The notes: generated by a model from the letters alone, not told the origin. A stretch of 64,000 nt of DNA from Ehretia macrophylla (GCA_037974665.1 CM075767.1:89740644-89804643); one strand, 5' to 3'; shown: positions 49,093 to 59,704, numbered from the stretch's first letter. A program made the numbers and translations.

Positions 49093-49650
49093 CCTTTTCA
49101 ATTTTTTTTTCTCCGGTTAGAGTTGCCAAGATACTTTATCCACCACATTTCTATTATCGAATCCCAGTACACCTTGGGCAAGACAACTTCGTTTCACGTG
49201 GAGGCTGGGCCCGCAAACCGAGGGCGTAGGGCATGTGACCCGGTCTCCTTCGCTCCGGTGTCATAACTTTTGATTCGTAAGGAGTTACGTGGCGCACAGT
49301 ACAGCGTTGGAAAGCTCTCCGAGAGCTCTACGATGTGGTCAGCCAGGTTGCTTGCTGTGCCCTTTTTTTGAGCCCAAAATCGAAAGTTTTCATCAGTTTC
49401 GGGCTACTTTTCTTATTTCGCTATGTTTTTCAATCCAGGATCTTACGTCGTGAGCTGTTAAAAGGACGACAACCTTACTCGCGGGACATTAGAGGGCCCT
49501 ACAACCCGTCAATATCAAGTCTTACGAGGATGCTGCGTTGTTGAAGCGGATGGGATGTTGTTAAACCCATTGGGCCTTCTGAATAGGCCATCTCTGTAGG
49601 CTGGGACTGTGATCCGTTAACACATAAAGGAATTGGGCCATCAACATGAC

Positions 49651-49769
49651 GGGTGCGATCATACCAGCACTAATGCATCGGATCCCATCAGAACTACGAA
49701 GTTTAGCATGCTTGGGCGAGAGTAGTACTAGGATGGGTGATCCCCTCGGAAGTCCTCGTGTTGCACCCC
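49651..49769 (+). rRNA. 5S rRNA: 5S rRNA gene, copy 65
   Basis: Changes are C28T, C46A, A54T, G58A, C91T and G97C. Confidence 0.93.
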
Positions 49770-50328
49770 CCTTTTCAAATTTTTTTTCCTCCGGTTAGGG
49801 TTGCCAAGATACTTTATCAACCACATTTCTATTATCGAATCCCTCTGCACCTTGGGCAAGACAACTTCGCATCACGTGGAGGCTGGGAACGCAAACCCAG
49901 GGCGTAGGGCTTGTGACCAGATCTCCGTCGCTCTAGTGCCCATAACTTTTGATCCGTAAGGAGTTACGCGACGCACAGCATACCGTTGCAAAGCTCTTCT
50001 AGAGCTCTACGACGGGTGCAGCTAGCTCGCTCGATGTACCCTTTTTAGAGACCAAAATTGAAAGCTTTCATCAGTTTCGGGCCACTTTTCTAGTTTTACT
50101 CTATTTTTCCGTCCCATATCGTACGTCTTGAGCTGTTAAAAGGACGACAACCTTACTCGCGGGACATTAGAAGGCCCTACAACGCGTTGATATCACGTCA
50201 TGCGAGGATGCTAGGTTGTTGAAGCGGATGGGTTGTCGTTAAGCCCATTTGGCCTTCTAAGTGGGCTATCTCTCTAGGCTGGGACTGTGAACCGTTAACA
50301 CATAAAGGAATTGGGCCATCAACATGAC

Positions 50329-50447
50329 GAGTCTGATCATACCAACACTAATGCACCGGATCCCATCAGAACTCCGAAGTTAAGCGTGCTTGGGCGAGAG
50401 TGGTACTAGGATGGGTGACCCCATGGGATGTCCTCGTGTTGCACCCC
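50329..50447 (+). rRNA. 5S rRNA: 5S rRNA gene, copy 66
   Basis: Changes are G2A, G5C, C6T, G17A, A74G, C95A and A101T. The 5' strand of helix I is weakened. Confidence 0.92.
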
Positions 50448-51006
50448 CATTTTCAATTTTTTTCCGCCGGTTAGGGTTGTCAAGATACTTTATCCACCAC
50501 AATTTTATTATCGAATCCCACGGCACCTTGGGCAAGACAACTTCGCTTCCCGTGGAAGCTGGACTCGCAAACTGAGGGCTTAGGGCTTGTGACCAGGTCT
50601 CCGTCGCTCCGGTTCCCATAATTTTTCATCCGTAAGGAGTTACGTAGCGCACAACATACCGTTGCAAAGATGTCCGATAGCTCTACAACGTGGGCAGTCA
50701 GCTTGCTCGCTGTGCCCATTTTTGGAGCCCAAAATTGAACATTTTCATCAGTTTCGGGCCACTTTTTTGATTTTTGCTTTGTTTTTCCCTCCCGGATCGT
50801 ACGTCGTTAGCTGTTAAAAGGACGACAACCTTACTCACGGGAAACTAGAGGGCCCTACAACGCGTCGATATCTTGTCTTGCGAGGAAGCTGGGTTGTTGA
50901 AGCAGATGGGTAGTCGTTAAGCCCATTGGGCCTTCTGATTGGGCCATCTCTCTAGGCTGGGACTATGAACCGTTAACAAATAAAGAAATTGTGCCATCAA
51001 CATGAT

Positions 51007-51125
51007 GGGTGCGATCATACCAGCACTAATACACCGGATCCCATCAGAACTCCGATGTTAAGCGTGCTTGGGCGAGAGTAGTACTAGGATGGGTGACCCC
51101 CTGGGAAGTCCTTGTGTTGCGCCCC
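51007..51125 (+). rRNA. 5S rRNA: 5S rRNA gene, copy 67
   Basis: Changes are G25A, A50T, C107T and A115G, with T at -1. A115G leaves a U-G wobble with position 4. Confidence 0.95.
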
Positions 51126-51681
51126 CCTTTTCAATTTTTTTCCTTCGGTTAGGGTTGCCAAGATACTTTATCCACCACAATTCTATTATTGAATCCCACG
51201 GCACCTTGGGCAAGACAACTTCACTTGACTTGGAGGCTGGGCCAGCAAACCAAGGGCGTAGGGTTTGTGACTATGTCTACGTCGCTTCGGTGCCCATAAC
51301 TTTTTATCCATAAGGAGTTACGCGGTGCACAGCATACCGTTGGAAAGCACTTCGAGAAGTTTATGACGGGGGCAGCTAGCTTGCTCGCTGTGCCTTTTTG
51401 GGAACCAAAATCGAACATTTTCATCGGTTTTGGGCCACTTTTCTAATTTTGCACTTTTTTTTCGTCCGGGATCGCACGTCGTGAGATGTTAAAAGGACAA
51501 AAACCTTACTCGTAGGACATTAGAGGTCCCTACAACACGTCGATATCTCGCCTTGCGAGGATGTTGCGTTGTTGAAGCGGATGGGTTGTTGTTAAGCCCA
51601 TTGGGCCTTCTGTATGGGCCATCTCTCTAGGCTAGGACTGTGAACCGTTAACACAAATAGGAATTCTACCCCCAACATGAC

Positions 51682-51800
51682 GGGTGCGACCATACCCGCA
51701 CTAATGCTCCGGATCCCATCAGAACTCCGAATTTACGCGTGCTCGGGCGAGAGTGGCACTAGGATGGGTGACCCCCTGGGAAGTCCTCGTGTTGCACCCC
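51682..51800 (+). rRNA. 5S rRNA: 5S rRNA gene, copy 68
   Basis: Changes are T9C, A16C, A27T, G51T, A55C, T63C, A74G and T76C; three fall in the A box. Confidence 0.91.
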
Positions 51801-52358
51801 CCTTTTCAATTTTTTTTCCGCTGGTTAGGGTTGCTAAGATACTTTATCCACAACATTTCTATTATCGAATCCCACGTTAGCTTGGGCAAGACAACTTCGC
51901 TTCACGTGGAGGCTGGGCCTGCAAACCGAAGGCGTAGGGCCTGTGACTAGGTCTCTGTCGCTCCGGTGCCCATAACTTTTGATCCGTAAGAAGTTACGCG
52001 GCGCACATCACACCGTTGGAAAGCACTTCGAGAGCTCTACGACGGGGCAAGCTAGCTTGCTCATTGTGCCCTTTTTAGAGCCCGAACTCGAATGTTTTCA
52101 TCAGTTTCGGGCCACTTTTCTACTTTTGCTCTGTTTTTTCGTCCCGTATCGTATGTCGAGAGCTGTAAAAAGGACGACAACCTTACTCCCGTGACATTAG
52201 AGGACCTTACAACGCGTCGATATCTCGTCTTGCGAGTATGTTGCGTTGTTGAAGCGGATGGGTTGTCGTTAAGCCCATTGGGCCTTGTAAATGGGCTATC
52301 TCTCTAGGCTGGGGCTGTGAACCGATAACACATAAAGGAATTGTGCCCTCAACATGAC

Positions 52359-52477
52359 GGGTGTGATCATACCCACACTAATGCACCGGATCCCATCAGA
52401 AGTCCGAAGTTAAGCGTGCTTGGGCGAGAGTAGTAGTAGGATGGTTGACGCACTGGGAAGTCCTCGAGTTGCACTCC
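52359..52477 (+). rRNA. 5S rRNA: 5S rRNA gene, copy 69 (type A of a dimer)
   Basis: Changes are C6T, A16C, G17A, C44G, C78G, G87T, C92G, C94A, T109A and C117T. C92G and C117T recur in copies 71 and 73; T109A is shared with 71. Confidence 0.88.
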
Positions 52478-53035
52478 CCTTTTCACTTTTTTTTCTTCCG
52501 GTTAGGGCTGCCAAGATACTTTATCCACCACATTTCTATTATCGAATACCACGGCACCTTGCGCAAGACAACTTCGATTCACGTGGTGGCTGGGCTCGCA
52601 AACCGAGGGCGTAGGGCTTGTGACCAGGTCTCCATCGCTCCAGTGCCCATAACTTTTGATCCGTAAGGAGTGACGCGGCGCACATCATACTGTTGCAAAG
52701 CTCTTTAAGAGCTCTACGACGAGGGCAGCCAGCTTGCTCTCTTTGCCCTTTTTGGAGCCCAAAATGGAACGTTTTTTTCAATTTCGGGCCACTTTTCTTA
52801 TTAAGCTCTGTATTTCCATCCTGGATCGTACGTCGTGAGCAGTTAAAAGAACGACAACCTTACTCACGGGACATTAAAGGGCCCTACAACACGTCGATAT
52901 CACGTCTTGCGAGGATGCTGCGTTGTTGAAGCAGATAGGTTGTTGTTAAGCCCATTGGGCCTTCTGAATGGGCCATCTCTCTAGGTTGGGATAGTAAACT
53001 GTTAACACATAAAGGAATTGTACCCTCAACATGAC

Positions 53036-53154
53036 GTGTTAGATCATACCAGCACTAATGCACCGGATCCCATCAGAACTGCGAAGTTAAGCGCGCTTGG
53101 GCGATAGTAGTACTAGGATGGGTGACTTCCTGAGAAGTCCTCGTGTTTCACCGC
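53036..53154 (+). rRNA. 5S rRNA: 5S rRNA gene, copy 70 (type B of a dimer)
   Basis: The 5' end is GTGTTAGATC instead of GGGTGCGATC (G2T, G5T, C6A). Other changes are C46G, T59C, G70T, C92T, C93T, G98A, G113T and C118G. Helix I is badly paired except that A6 could pair with U113. Confidence 0.87.
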
Positions 53155-53720
53155 CCTTTTCAATTTTTTTTCCGCCAGTTAGGGTTGCCAAGATACTTTA
53201 CCCACTACATTTCTATTATTGAATCCCACGGCACCATGGGCAAGACAACTTCGCTTAACATGGAGGCTGGGCCAGCAAACCGAGGGCGTAGGGCTTGTGA
53301 CTAGCTCTCCGTCGCTCCGTCGCTCCGGTGCCTATAACTTTTGATCCGTAAGGAGTTACGCGGCGCATAGCATACCGTTGAAAAGCATTCCGAGAGCTCG
53401 ACGACGGTGGCGGCAAGCTTGCTTGCTGTGCCCATTTTGGAGCCAAAAATCGATAATTTTCATCAGTTTCAGGCCACTTTTCAAATTTAGCTCTGTTTTT
53501 CCGTCCATGATTGTACGCCGTGAGGTATTAAAAGGACGACAACCTTATTCCTGGGACATTAGAGGACCCTACAATGCTTTGATATCTCGTCTTGGGAGGA
53601 TGCTGGGTTGTTGAAGCGGATGGGTTCTCGTTATGCCCATTGGGCCTTCTAAATGGGCCATCTCTCTAGGCTGTGACTGTGAACCGTTAACACATAAAGG
53701 AATTGTGCCCACAGCATGAC

Positions 53721-53839
53721 GGGTGCGATCATACCAGCACTAATGCACCGGATCCTATCAGAACTCCGAAGTTAAGCAGGCTTGGGCGAGAGGAGTACTA
53801 GGATGGGTGACGCCCTGGGAAGTCCTCGAGTTGCACTCC
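53721..53839 (+). rRNA. 5S rRNA: 5S rRNA gene, copy 71 (type A of a dimer)
   Basis: Changes are C36T, G58A, T59G, T73G, C92G, T109A and C117T. Confidence 0.92.
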
Positions 53840-54397
53840 CCGTTTCAATTTTTTTTCTTCCGGTTAAGGATGCCAAGATACTTTATCCACCAAATTTCTA
53901 TTATCGAATCCCACGGCACTTTGGGCAAGCCAACTTCGCTTCACGCGGAGGCTGGGCCCGCAAACCGAGGGCGTAGGGCTTGTGACCAGGTCTCCGTCGC
54001 TCCGGTGCCTATACCTTTTGATCCGTAAGGAGTTACGCGGCGCACAACATACCGTTGCAAAGCTATCCAAGAGCTCTGCGACGAGGGCAGCCAGCTTGCT
54101 CTCTGTGCCCATTTTTGGAGCCCAAAATGGAACGTTTTTATCAGTTTCGGGCCACTTTTCTTATTAAGCTCTGTATTTCCATCCCGGATCGTACGTCGTG
54201 AGCTGTTAAAAGGATGACAAACTTACTCGCAGGCTATTAAAGGGCCCTACAACGTGTCAATATCACGTCTTGCGAGGATGCTGCGTTGTTGAAGCGGATA
54301 GGTTGTTGTTAAGCCCATTGGGCCATCTGAATGGGCCATCTCTCTAGGCTGGACTATGAACAGTTAACACATAAAGGAATTGTGCCCTCCACATGAC

Positions 54398-54516
54398 GTG
54401 TGAGATCATACCAACACTAATGCACCGGATCCCATCAGAACTCCGAAGTTAAGCATGCTTGGGCCAAAGTAGTACTAGGATGGGTGACCTCCGGAGAAGT
54501 CCTCGTGTTGCATCCC
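54398..54516 (+). rRNA. 5S rRNA: 5S rRNA gene, copy 72 (type B of a dimer)
   Basis: The 5' end is GTGTGAGATC (G2T, C6A). Other changes are G17A, G58A, G68C, G70A, C93T, T96G, G98A and C116T. Confidence 0.88.
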
Positions 54517-55073
54517 CCTTTTCAATTTTTTTCCTCCGGTTAGGGTTGCCAAGATACTTTATCCACCACATTTCTATTATCGAATCCCACGGCACCTTGG
54601 GCAAGACAACTTCGCTTCACGTGGAGGCTGGACCAGCAAACAGAGGGCGTAGGGCTTGTGACCAGGCCTCCGTCGCACCGGTGCCCATAACTTTTGATCT
54701 GTAAGGAGTTACGCGGCGCACAGCATACCGTTGCAAAGCCTTCCGAGAGCTCTACGACGGGGACAGCCAGCTTGCTAGTTGTGCCTTTTTTGGAGCCCAA
54801 AATCGAACGTTTTCATCAATTTTGGGCTACTTTTCTTCTTTTGCTCTATTTTTCTGTACCGTATCGTTTGTCGTGAGCTGTTAAAAGGATGACAAACTTA
54901 CTCGCGGGACATTAGAGGGCCCTACAACGCCACGATATCTGGTCTTGCGAGGATGCTGGGTTGTTGAAGCGAATGGGTTGTCGTTAAGCCCATTGGGATT
55001 TCTGAATGGGCCATCTCTCTAGGCTGGGATTGTGAACCATTAGCACATAAAGGAATTGTGCCATCAACATGAC

Positions 55074-55192
55074 GGGTGCGATCATACCCGCACTAATGCA
55101 CCGGATCCCATCAAAACTCCGAAGTTAAGCGTGCTTGGGTGAGAGTAGTACTAGGATGGGTGACGCCCTAGGAAGTCCTCGTGTTGCACTCC
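55074..55192 (+). rRNA. 5S rRNA: 5S rRNA gene, copy 73 (type A of a dimer)
   Basis: Changes are A16C, G41A, C67T, C92G, G97A and C117T. Confidence 0.93.
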
Positions 55193-55750
55193 CCTTTTCA
55201 ATTTTTTTTCTTCCGGTTAGGGTTGCCAAGATACTTTATCCACCACATTTCTATTATCGAATCCCACGGTACCTTGGGCAAGACAACTTCACTTCACGTG
55301 GAGGCTGGGCCCGCAAATCGAGGGCGTAGGGCTTGTGACCAGGTCTCCGTTGCTCCGGTGCCCATAACTTTTGATCCGTAAGGAGTTACGCGACGCACAG
55401 CATACCGTTCCAAAGCCCTTCAAGAGCTCTACGACGAGGGTAGCCAGCTTGCTCTCTTTGCCCTTTTTGGAGCCCAAAATGGAACGTTTTTATCAGTTTC
55501 GGGCCACTTTTCTTATTAAGCTCTGTATTTCCATCCTGGATCGTACGTCGTGAGCTGTTAAAAGGATAACAACCTTACTCGCGTGATATTAGAGGGCCCT
55601 ACAACATGTCGATATCACGTCTTGCGTGGATGTTGTGTTGTTGAAGCAGATAGGTTGTCGTTAAGCCCATTGGGCCTTCTGAATGGGCCATCTCTCGAGG
55701 CTGGGACTGTGAACCGTTAACACATAAAGGAATTGTGCCCTCAACATGAC

Positions 55751-55868
55751 GTGTGAGATCATACCAGCACTAATGCACCGGATCCATCAGAACTCCGAAG
55801 TTAAGTGTGCTTGGGCGATAGTAGTACTAGGATGGGTGACTTCCTGAGAAGTCCTCATGTTGCACCCC
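55751..55868 (+). rRNA. 5S rRNA: 5S rRNA gene, copy 74 (type B), 118 nt
   Basis: The 5' end is GTGTGAGATC and one C is missing at 34-36 (GGATCCATC). Other changes are C57T, G70T, C92T, C93T, G98A and G108A; G70T, C92T and C93T match copy 70. Confidence 0.88.
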
Positions 55869-56414
55869 CCTTTTCAATTTTGTTTCCTCCGGTTAGGGTT
55901 GCCAAGATACTTTACCCACCACATTTCTCTTATTGAATCCCACGGCACCTTGAGCAAGACAACTTCGCTTAACGTGGAGGCTGGGCCAGCAAGCCGAGGG
56001 CGTAGGGCTTGTGACCAGCTCTCCGTCGCTCCGGTGCCCATAACTTTTGATCCGTAAGGAGTTACGCGGCGCACAACATACCGTTTCAAAGCTCTCCAAG
56101 AGCTCTGCGACGAGGGCATCCAGCTTGCTCTCTGTGCCCCTTTTTGGAGCCCAAAATGGAACGTTTTTATCTATTTCGGGCCACTTTTCTTATTAAGCTC
56201 TGTATTTCCATCCCGGATAGTACGTCGTGAGCTGTTAAAAGGATGACAAACTTACTCGCGGGATATTAGAGGGCCCTACAACGTGTCGATATCATGTCTT
56301 GCGAGGATGCTGCGTTGTTGAAGCGGATAGGTTGTTGTGAAGCCCATTGGGCCATCTCTCTAGGCTGGGACTATGAACCGTTAACACATAAAGGAATTGT
56401 GCCATCCACATGAC

Positions 56415-56533
56415 GTGTGAGATCATACCAGCACTAATTCACCGGATCCCATAAGAACTCCGAAGTTAAGCGTGCTTGGGCGAAAGTAGTACGAGGATGG
56501 GTGACCCCCTGAGAAGTCCTCGTGTTGTATCCC
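56415..56533 (+). rRNA. 5S rRNA: 5S rRNA gene, copy 75 (type B)
   Basis: The 5' end is GTGTGAGATC. Other changes are G25T, C39A, G70A, T79G, G98A, C114T and C116T. Its spacer carries the 47-bp deletion at about 56733. Confidence 0.89.
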
Positions 56534-57044
56534 CCTTTTCAATTTTTTTTCCTCCGGTTAGGGTTGCCAAGATACTTTATCCACCACATTTCTATTATCG
56601 AATCCCACGACACCTTGGGTAAGACAACTTCGCTTCACGTGGAGGCTGGGGCAGCAAATCAAGGGCGTAGGGCTTGTGAGCTGGTCTCCGTCGCTCCGGT
56701 GCCCATAACTTTTGATCTGTAAGGAGTTACGCGGCGGCATGCTTGCTTGCTGTCCCCATTTTGGAGCCAAACATCGACCATTTTCATCAGTTTTGGGCCC
56801 CTTTTCTAATTTAGATATGTTTTTCCGTCCCATATTGTACGTCGTGAGCTATTAAAAGGATGACAACCTTACTCCCAGGAGATTAGAGGACCCTACAACG
56901 CGTCAATATCTCGTCTTGCGAGGATGCTGGGTTGTTGAAGTGGATGGGTTCTCGTTAAGCCCATTGGGCCTTCTGAATGGACTATCTCTCTAGGCTGGGA
57001 CTGTGAACCGTTAACACATAAAGGAATTGTGCCCACAACATGAC

Positions 57045-57163
57045 GGGTGCGATCATACCAGCACTATTGCACCGGATCCCATCAAAACTCTGAAGTTTAG
57101 CATGCTTGGGCGAGAGTAGTACTAGGTTGGGTGACCCCCTGGGAAGTCCTCGTGTTGCATCCC
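57045..57163 (+). rRNA. 5S rRNA: 5S rRNA gene, copy 76
   Basis: Changes are A23T, G41A, C47T, A54T, G58A, A83T and C116T. A23T and C116T are shared with copy 77. The spacer has the same 47-bp deletion as the previous unit. Confidence 0.92.
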
Positions 57164-57587
57164 CCTTTTCAATTTTTTTTCCTCCGGTTAGGGTTGCCAA
57201 GATACTTTATCCACCACATTTCTATTATCGAATCCCACGGCACCTTGGGCAAAACAACTTCGCTTCACGTGGAGGCTGGGCCCGCAAACCGAGGGCGTAG
57301 GGCTTGTGACCAGCTCTCCGTCGCTCCGGTGCCCATAACTTTTGATCCGTAAGGAGTTACGCGGCGGCAAGCTTGCTTGCTGTACGCATTTTGGAGCCAA
57401 AAATCGAACATTTTCATCAGTTTTGGGCCCCTTTTCTAATTTAGATATGTTTTTCCGTCCCATATTGTACGTCGTGAGCTATTAAAAGGATGACAACCTT
57501 ACTCCCAGGACATTAGAGGACCCTACAACGCGTCGATATCTCGTCTTGTGAGGATGCTAGGTTGTTGAAGCGGATGGGTTCTCGTTA

Positions 57588-57613
57588 AGCCCATTGGGCC
57601 TTCTGAATGGGCC
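57588..57613 (+). promoter_or_regulatory. Site II-like cluster upstream of 5S gene (representative, copy 77)
   Basis: AGCCCA followed by two TGGGCC motifs at about -87 to -62. TGGGCC/T is the plant site II element bound by TCP factors in ribosomal-protein and proliferation genes. The cluster is present in nearly every unit; whether it works in a Pol III spacer is unknown. Confidence 0.4.
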
Positions 57614-57646
57614 ATCTCTCTAGGCTGGGACTGTGAACCGTTAACA

Positions 57647-57654
57647 CATAAAGG
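57647..57654 (+). promoter_or_regulatory. -28 AT-rich box of 5S genes (representative, copy 77)
   Basis: CATAAAGG lies at -28 to -21 from the gene start, with CC near -12 and C at -1. Arabidopsis and tobacco 5S genes are known to need an AT-rich box near -28, GC near -12 and C at -1. The box recurs in most units; altered forms occur before copies 46, 68 and 85. Confidence 0.75.
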
Positions 57655-57674
57655 AATTGTGCCCACAACATGAC

Positions 57675-57793
57675 GGGTGCGATCATACCAGCACTATTGC
57701 ACCGGATCCCATCAGAACTCCGAAGTCAAGCGTGCTTGGGCGAGAGTAGTACTAGGATGGGTGACCCCCTGGGAAGTCCTCGTGTTGCATCCC
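57675..57793 (+). rRNA. 5S rRNA: 5S rRNA gene, copy 77, near consensus
   Basis: Only A23T, T53C and C116T differ. C116T converts the G3:C116 pair to a G-U wobble, which helix I tolerates. Confidence 0.96.
57724..57771 (+). promoter_or_regulatory. Internal control region (representative, copy 77)
   Basis: A box at gene positions 50-64, intermediate element at 67-72 and C box at 80-97. These are the known TFIIIA/TFIIIC binding parts of a 5S gene. In this copy only T53C falls inside them. Confidence 0.85.
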
Positions 57794-57795
57794 CC

Positions 57796-57810
57796 TTTTC
57801 AATTTTTTTT
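57796..57810 (+). terminator. Pol III T-tract terminator (representative, copy 77)
   Basis: TTTT then eight Ts separated by CAA, starting three bases after the gene. Runs of four or more Ts end RNA polymerase III transcription. The first run is 3-6 Ts and the second 5-10 Ts across units. Confidence 0.85.
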
Positions 57811-57817
57811 CCTCCGG

Positions 57818-57825
57818 TTAGGGTT
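57818..57825 (-). promoter_or_regulatory. Telo-box-like motif after the terminator (representative, copy 77)
   Basis: TTAGGGTT (AACCCTAA on the minus strand) lies about 25 bp after the gene in most units. Telo boxes bind plant TRB-type proteins and accompany site II motifs in ribosomal-protein promoters. Function here is inference. Copies 11 and 13 have TTCGAGTT instead. Confidence 0.4.
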
Positions 57826-57895
57826 GCCAAGATACTTTATCCACCACATTTCTATTATCGAATCCCACGGCACCTTGGGCAAGACAACTTCGCTT

Positions 57896-57901
57896 CACGT
57901 G
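57896..57901. promoter_or_regulatory. CACGTG G-box in spacer (representative, copy 77)
   Basis: A perfect CACGTG palindrome recurs about 100 bp after the gene in most units (TTCACGTGGAGG). G-boxes bind bZIP and bHLH factors and are sensitive to CpG methylation. Use here is unproven. Confidence 0.35.
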
Positions 57902-58351
57902 GAGGCTGGACCAGCAAACCGAGGGCGTAGGGCTTGTGACTAGGTCTCCTTAGCTTCGGTGCCCATAACTTTTGATCCGTAAGGAGTTACGCGGCGCACA
58001 GCATACGGTTGGAAAGTGCTTCGAGAGCTCTACGATGGGGGCAGCCAGCTTGCTCGCTTTGCCCATTTTTGGAGCCCAAAATCAAACGTTTTCATCAGTT
58101 TCGGGCCACTTTTCTAATTTAGCTCTATTTTTCTGTCCCGGATAGTATGTCGTGTGCTGTTAAAAGGACGACAAGTTTACTCGGGGGACAGTAGAGGGCC
58201 CTACAACGCATCGATATCTCGTCTTGCGAGGATACTGGATTGTTGAAGCGGATGGGTTGTCGTTAAGCCCATTGGGCTTTCTGAATAGGCCATCTATCTA
58301 GGCTGGGTCTATGAACCGTTAACCCATAAAGGAATTGTGCCTCAACATGAC

Positions 58352-58470
58352 GGGTACGATCATACCAGTACTAATGCACCGGATCCCATCAGAACTCCGA
58401 AGTTAAGCGTACTTGGGCGAGAGTAGTACTAGGATGGGTGACCCCCTGCGAAGTCCTCGTGTTGCATCCC
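58352..58470 (+). rRNA. 5S rRNA: 5S rRNA gene, copy 78
   Basis: Changes are G5A, C18T, G60A, G98C and C116T; it is the last of four consecutive copies with C116T. Confidence 0.94.
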
Positions 58471-59025
58471 CCTTTTCAATTTTTTTTCCTCCGATTAGGG
58501 TTGCCAGGATACTTTATCCACCACATTTCTATTATCGAATCCCATGGTACCTTGGGCAAGATAACTTCGCTTCACGTGGAGGCTGGGCCAGCAAACCGAG
58601 GGCGTAGGGCTTGTGACCAGGTCTCCGTCGCTCCGGTGCCCATAACTTTTGATTCGTAAGGAGTTACATGGCACACAGTATACACTTGGAAAGATCTTCG
58701 AGTGCTCTACGACGGGGGAAGCTAGCTTCCTCGCTTTTCCCTTTTTGGGGCCCAAATTTGAACTTTTTCATCAGTTTCGGGCCACTTTTCTGGTTTTGCT
58801 CTGTTTTTCCGTCCTGTATCATACGTCGTGAGCTGTTAAAAGGACAACAACCCTACTCGCGGGACATTAGAGGGTACTACAACGTGATATCTCGTCTTGC
58901 GAGGATGCTAGGCTGTTGAAGCAGATGGGTTGTCATTAAGCCCATTGGGCTTTCTGAATGGGCCATCTATCTAGGCTGGGTCTATGAACCGTTAACCCAT
59001 AAAGGAATTGTGCCCTCAACATGAC

Positions 59026-59144
59026 GGGTGCGATCATACCAGCACGAATGCACCGGATCCCATTAGAACCCTGAAGTTAAGCGTGCTTGGGCGCGAGTAG
59101 TGCTAGGATGGGTGACCCCCTGGAAAATCATCGTGTTGCACCCC
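59026..59144 (+). rRNA. 5S rRNA: 5S rRNA gene, copy 79
   Basis: Changes are T21G, C39T, T45C, C47T, A69C, A77G, G99A, G102A and C105A. Confidence 0.9.
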
Positions 59145-59704
59145 CCTTTTCAATTTTTTTTTTCCTCTGGTTAGGGTTTCCAAGATACTTAATCCACCAC
59201 ATTTCTATTATCGAATCTCACTGCACCTTGGGCAAGACAACGTCGCTTCGCATGGAGGTTGGGCCCACAAACCGAGGTCGTAGGGCTTGTGACCAGGTCT
59301 CTGTCGTTCCGGTGCCCATAACTTTTTATCCGTAATGAGTTACGCGGCGCACAACATACCATTGGAAAGCTCTTCGAGAGCTCTACGACGGGCGCAGCTA
59401 GCTTTCTCGCTTTGCCCTTTTTGGAGCCTAAAATTGAACGTTTTCATCAGTTTCTGGCCACATTTCTAGATTTGCTCTGTTTTTCCGTTCCGGATCGTAC
59501 GTCGTGAGCTGTTCAGAGGACGACAACCTTACTCGCGGGACATTAGAGGTCCCTACAACGCATCAATATCACGTCTTGCGAGGATGCTGCGTTGTTGAAG
59601 CGGATGGGTTGTTATTAAGCCCATTGGGCCTTCTGAATGTGCCATCTATCTAGGCTGGGACTGTGAACCGTTAACACATAAAGGAATTGTGCCTCCAACA
59701 TGAC

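Larger units (their letters stand above)
52359..57044 (+). repeat. Period-two (dimeric) higher-order stretch (copies 69-75)
   Basis: Type A genes (69, 71, 73; C92G and C117T) alternate with type B genes (70, 72, 74; G2T and C6A), with a period of 1353-1362 bp, and end in an extra B unit (75). The spacers after copies 69, 71, 73 and 74 carry CTTATTAAGCTCTGTATTTC. Confidence 0.8.

Noticed and set aside
53036-53154. Compensatory helix I change in copy 70 (C6A with G113T)
   Set aside because: The pair could form, but other pairs of the same helix are broken and related copies 72, 74 and 75 have C6A without G113T, so coincidence is likelier than selection.
57131-57352. A recurrent 73-residue open frame starting inside the 5S gene, seen in most units
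   Set aside because: It starts in the 5S gene, crosses the Pol III terminator, often begins at a non-ATG codon and is interrupted in many units. Its conservation follows from DNA-level repetition, so it is not a protein gene.
57818-57825. Interstitial telomere sequence
   Set aside because: Only about one TTTAGGG-like repeat per unit is present and never a run, so it is at most a telo-box motif.
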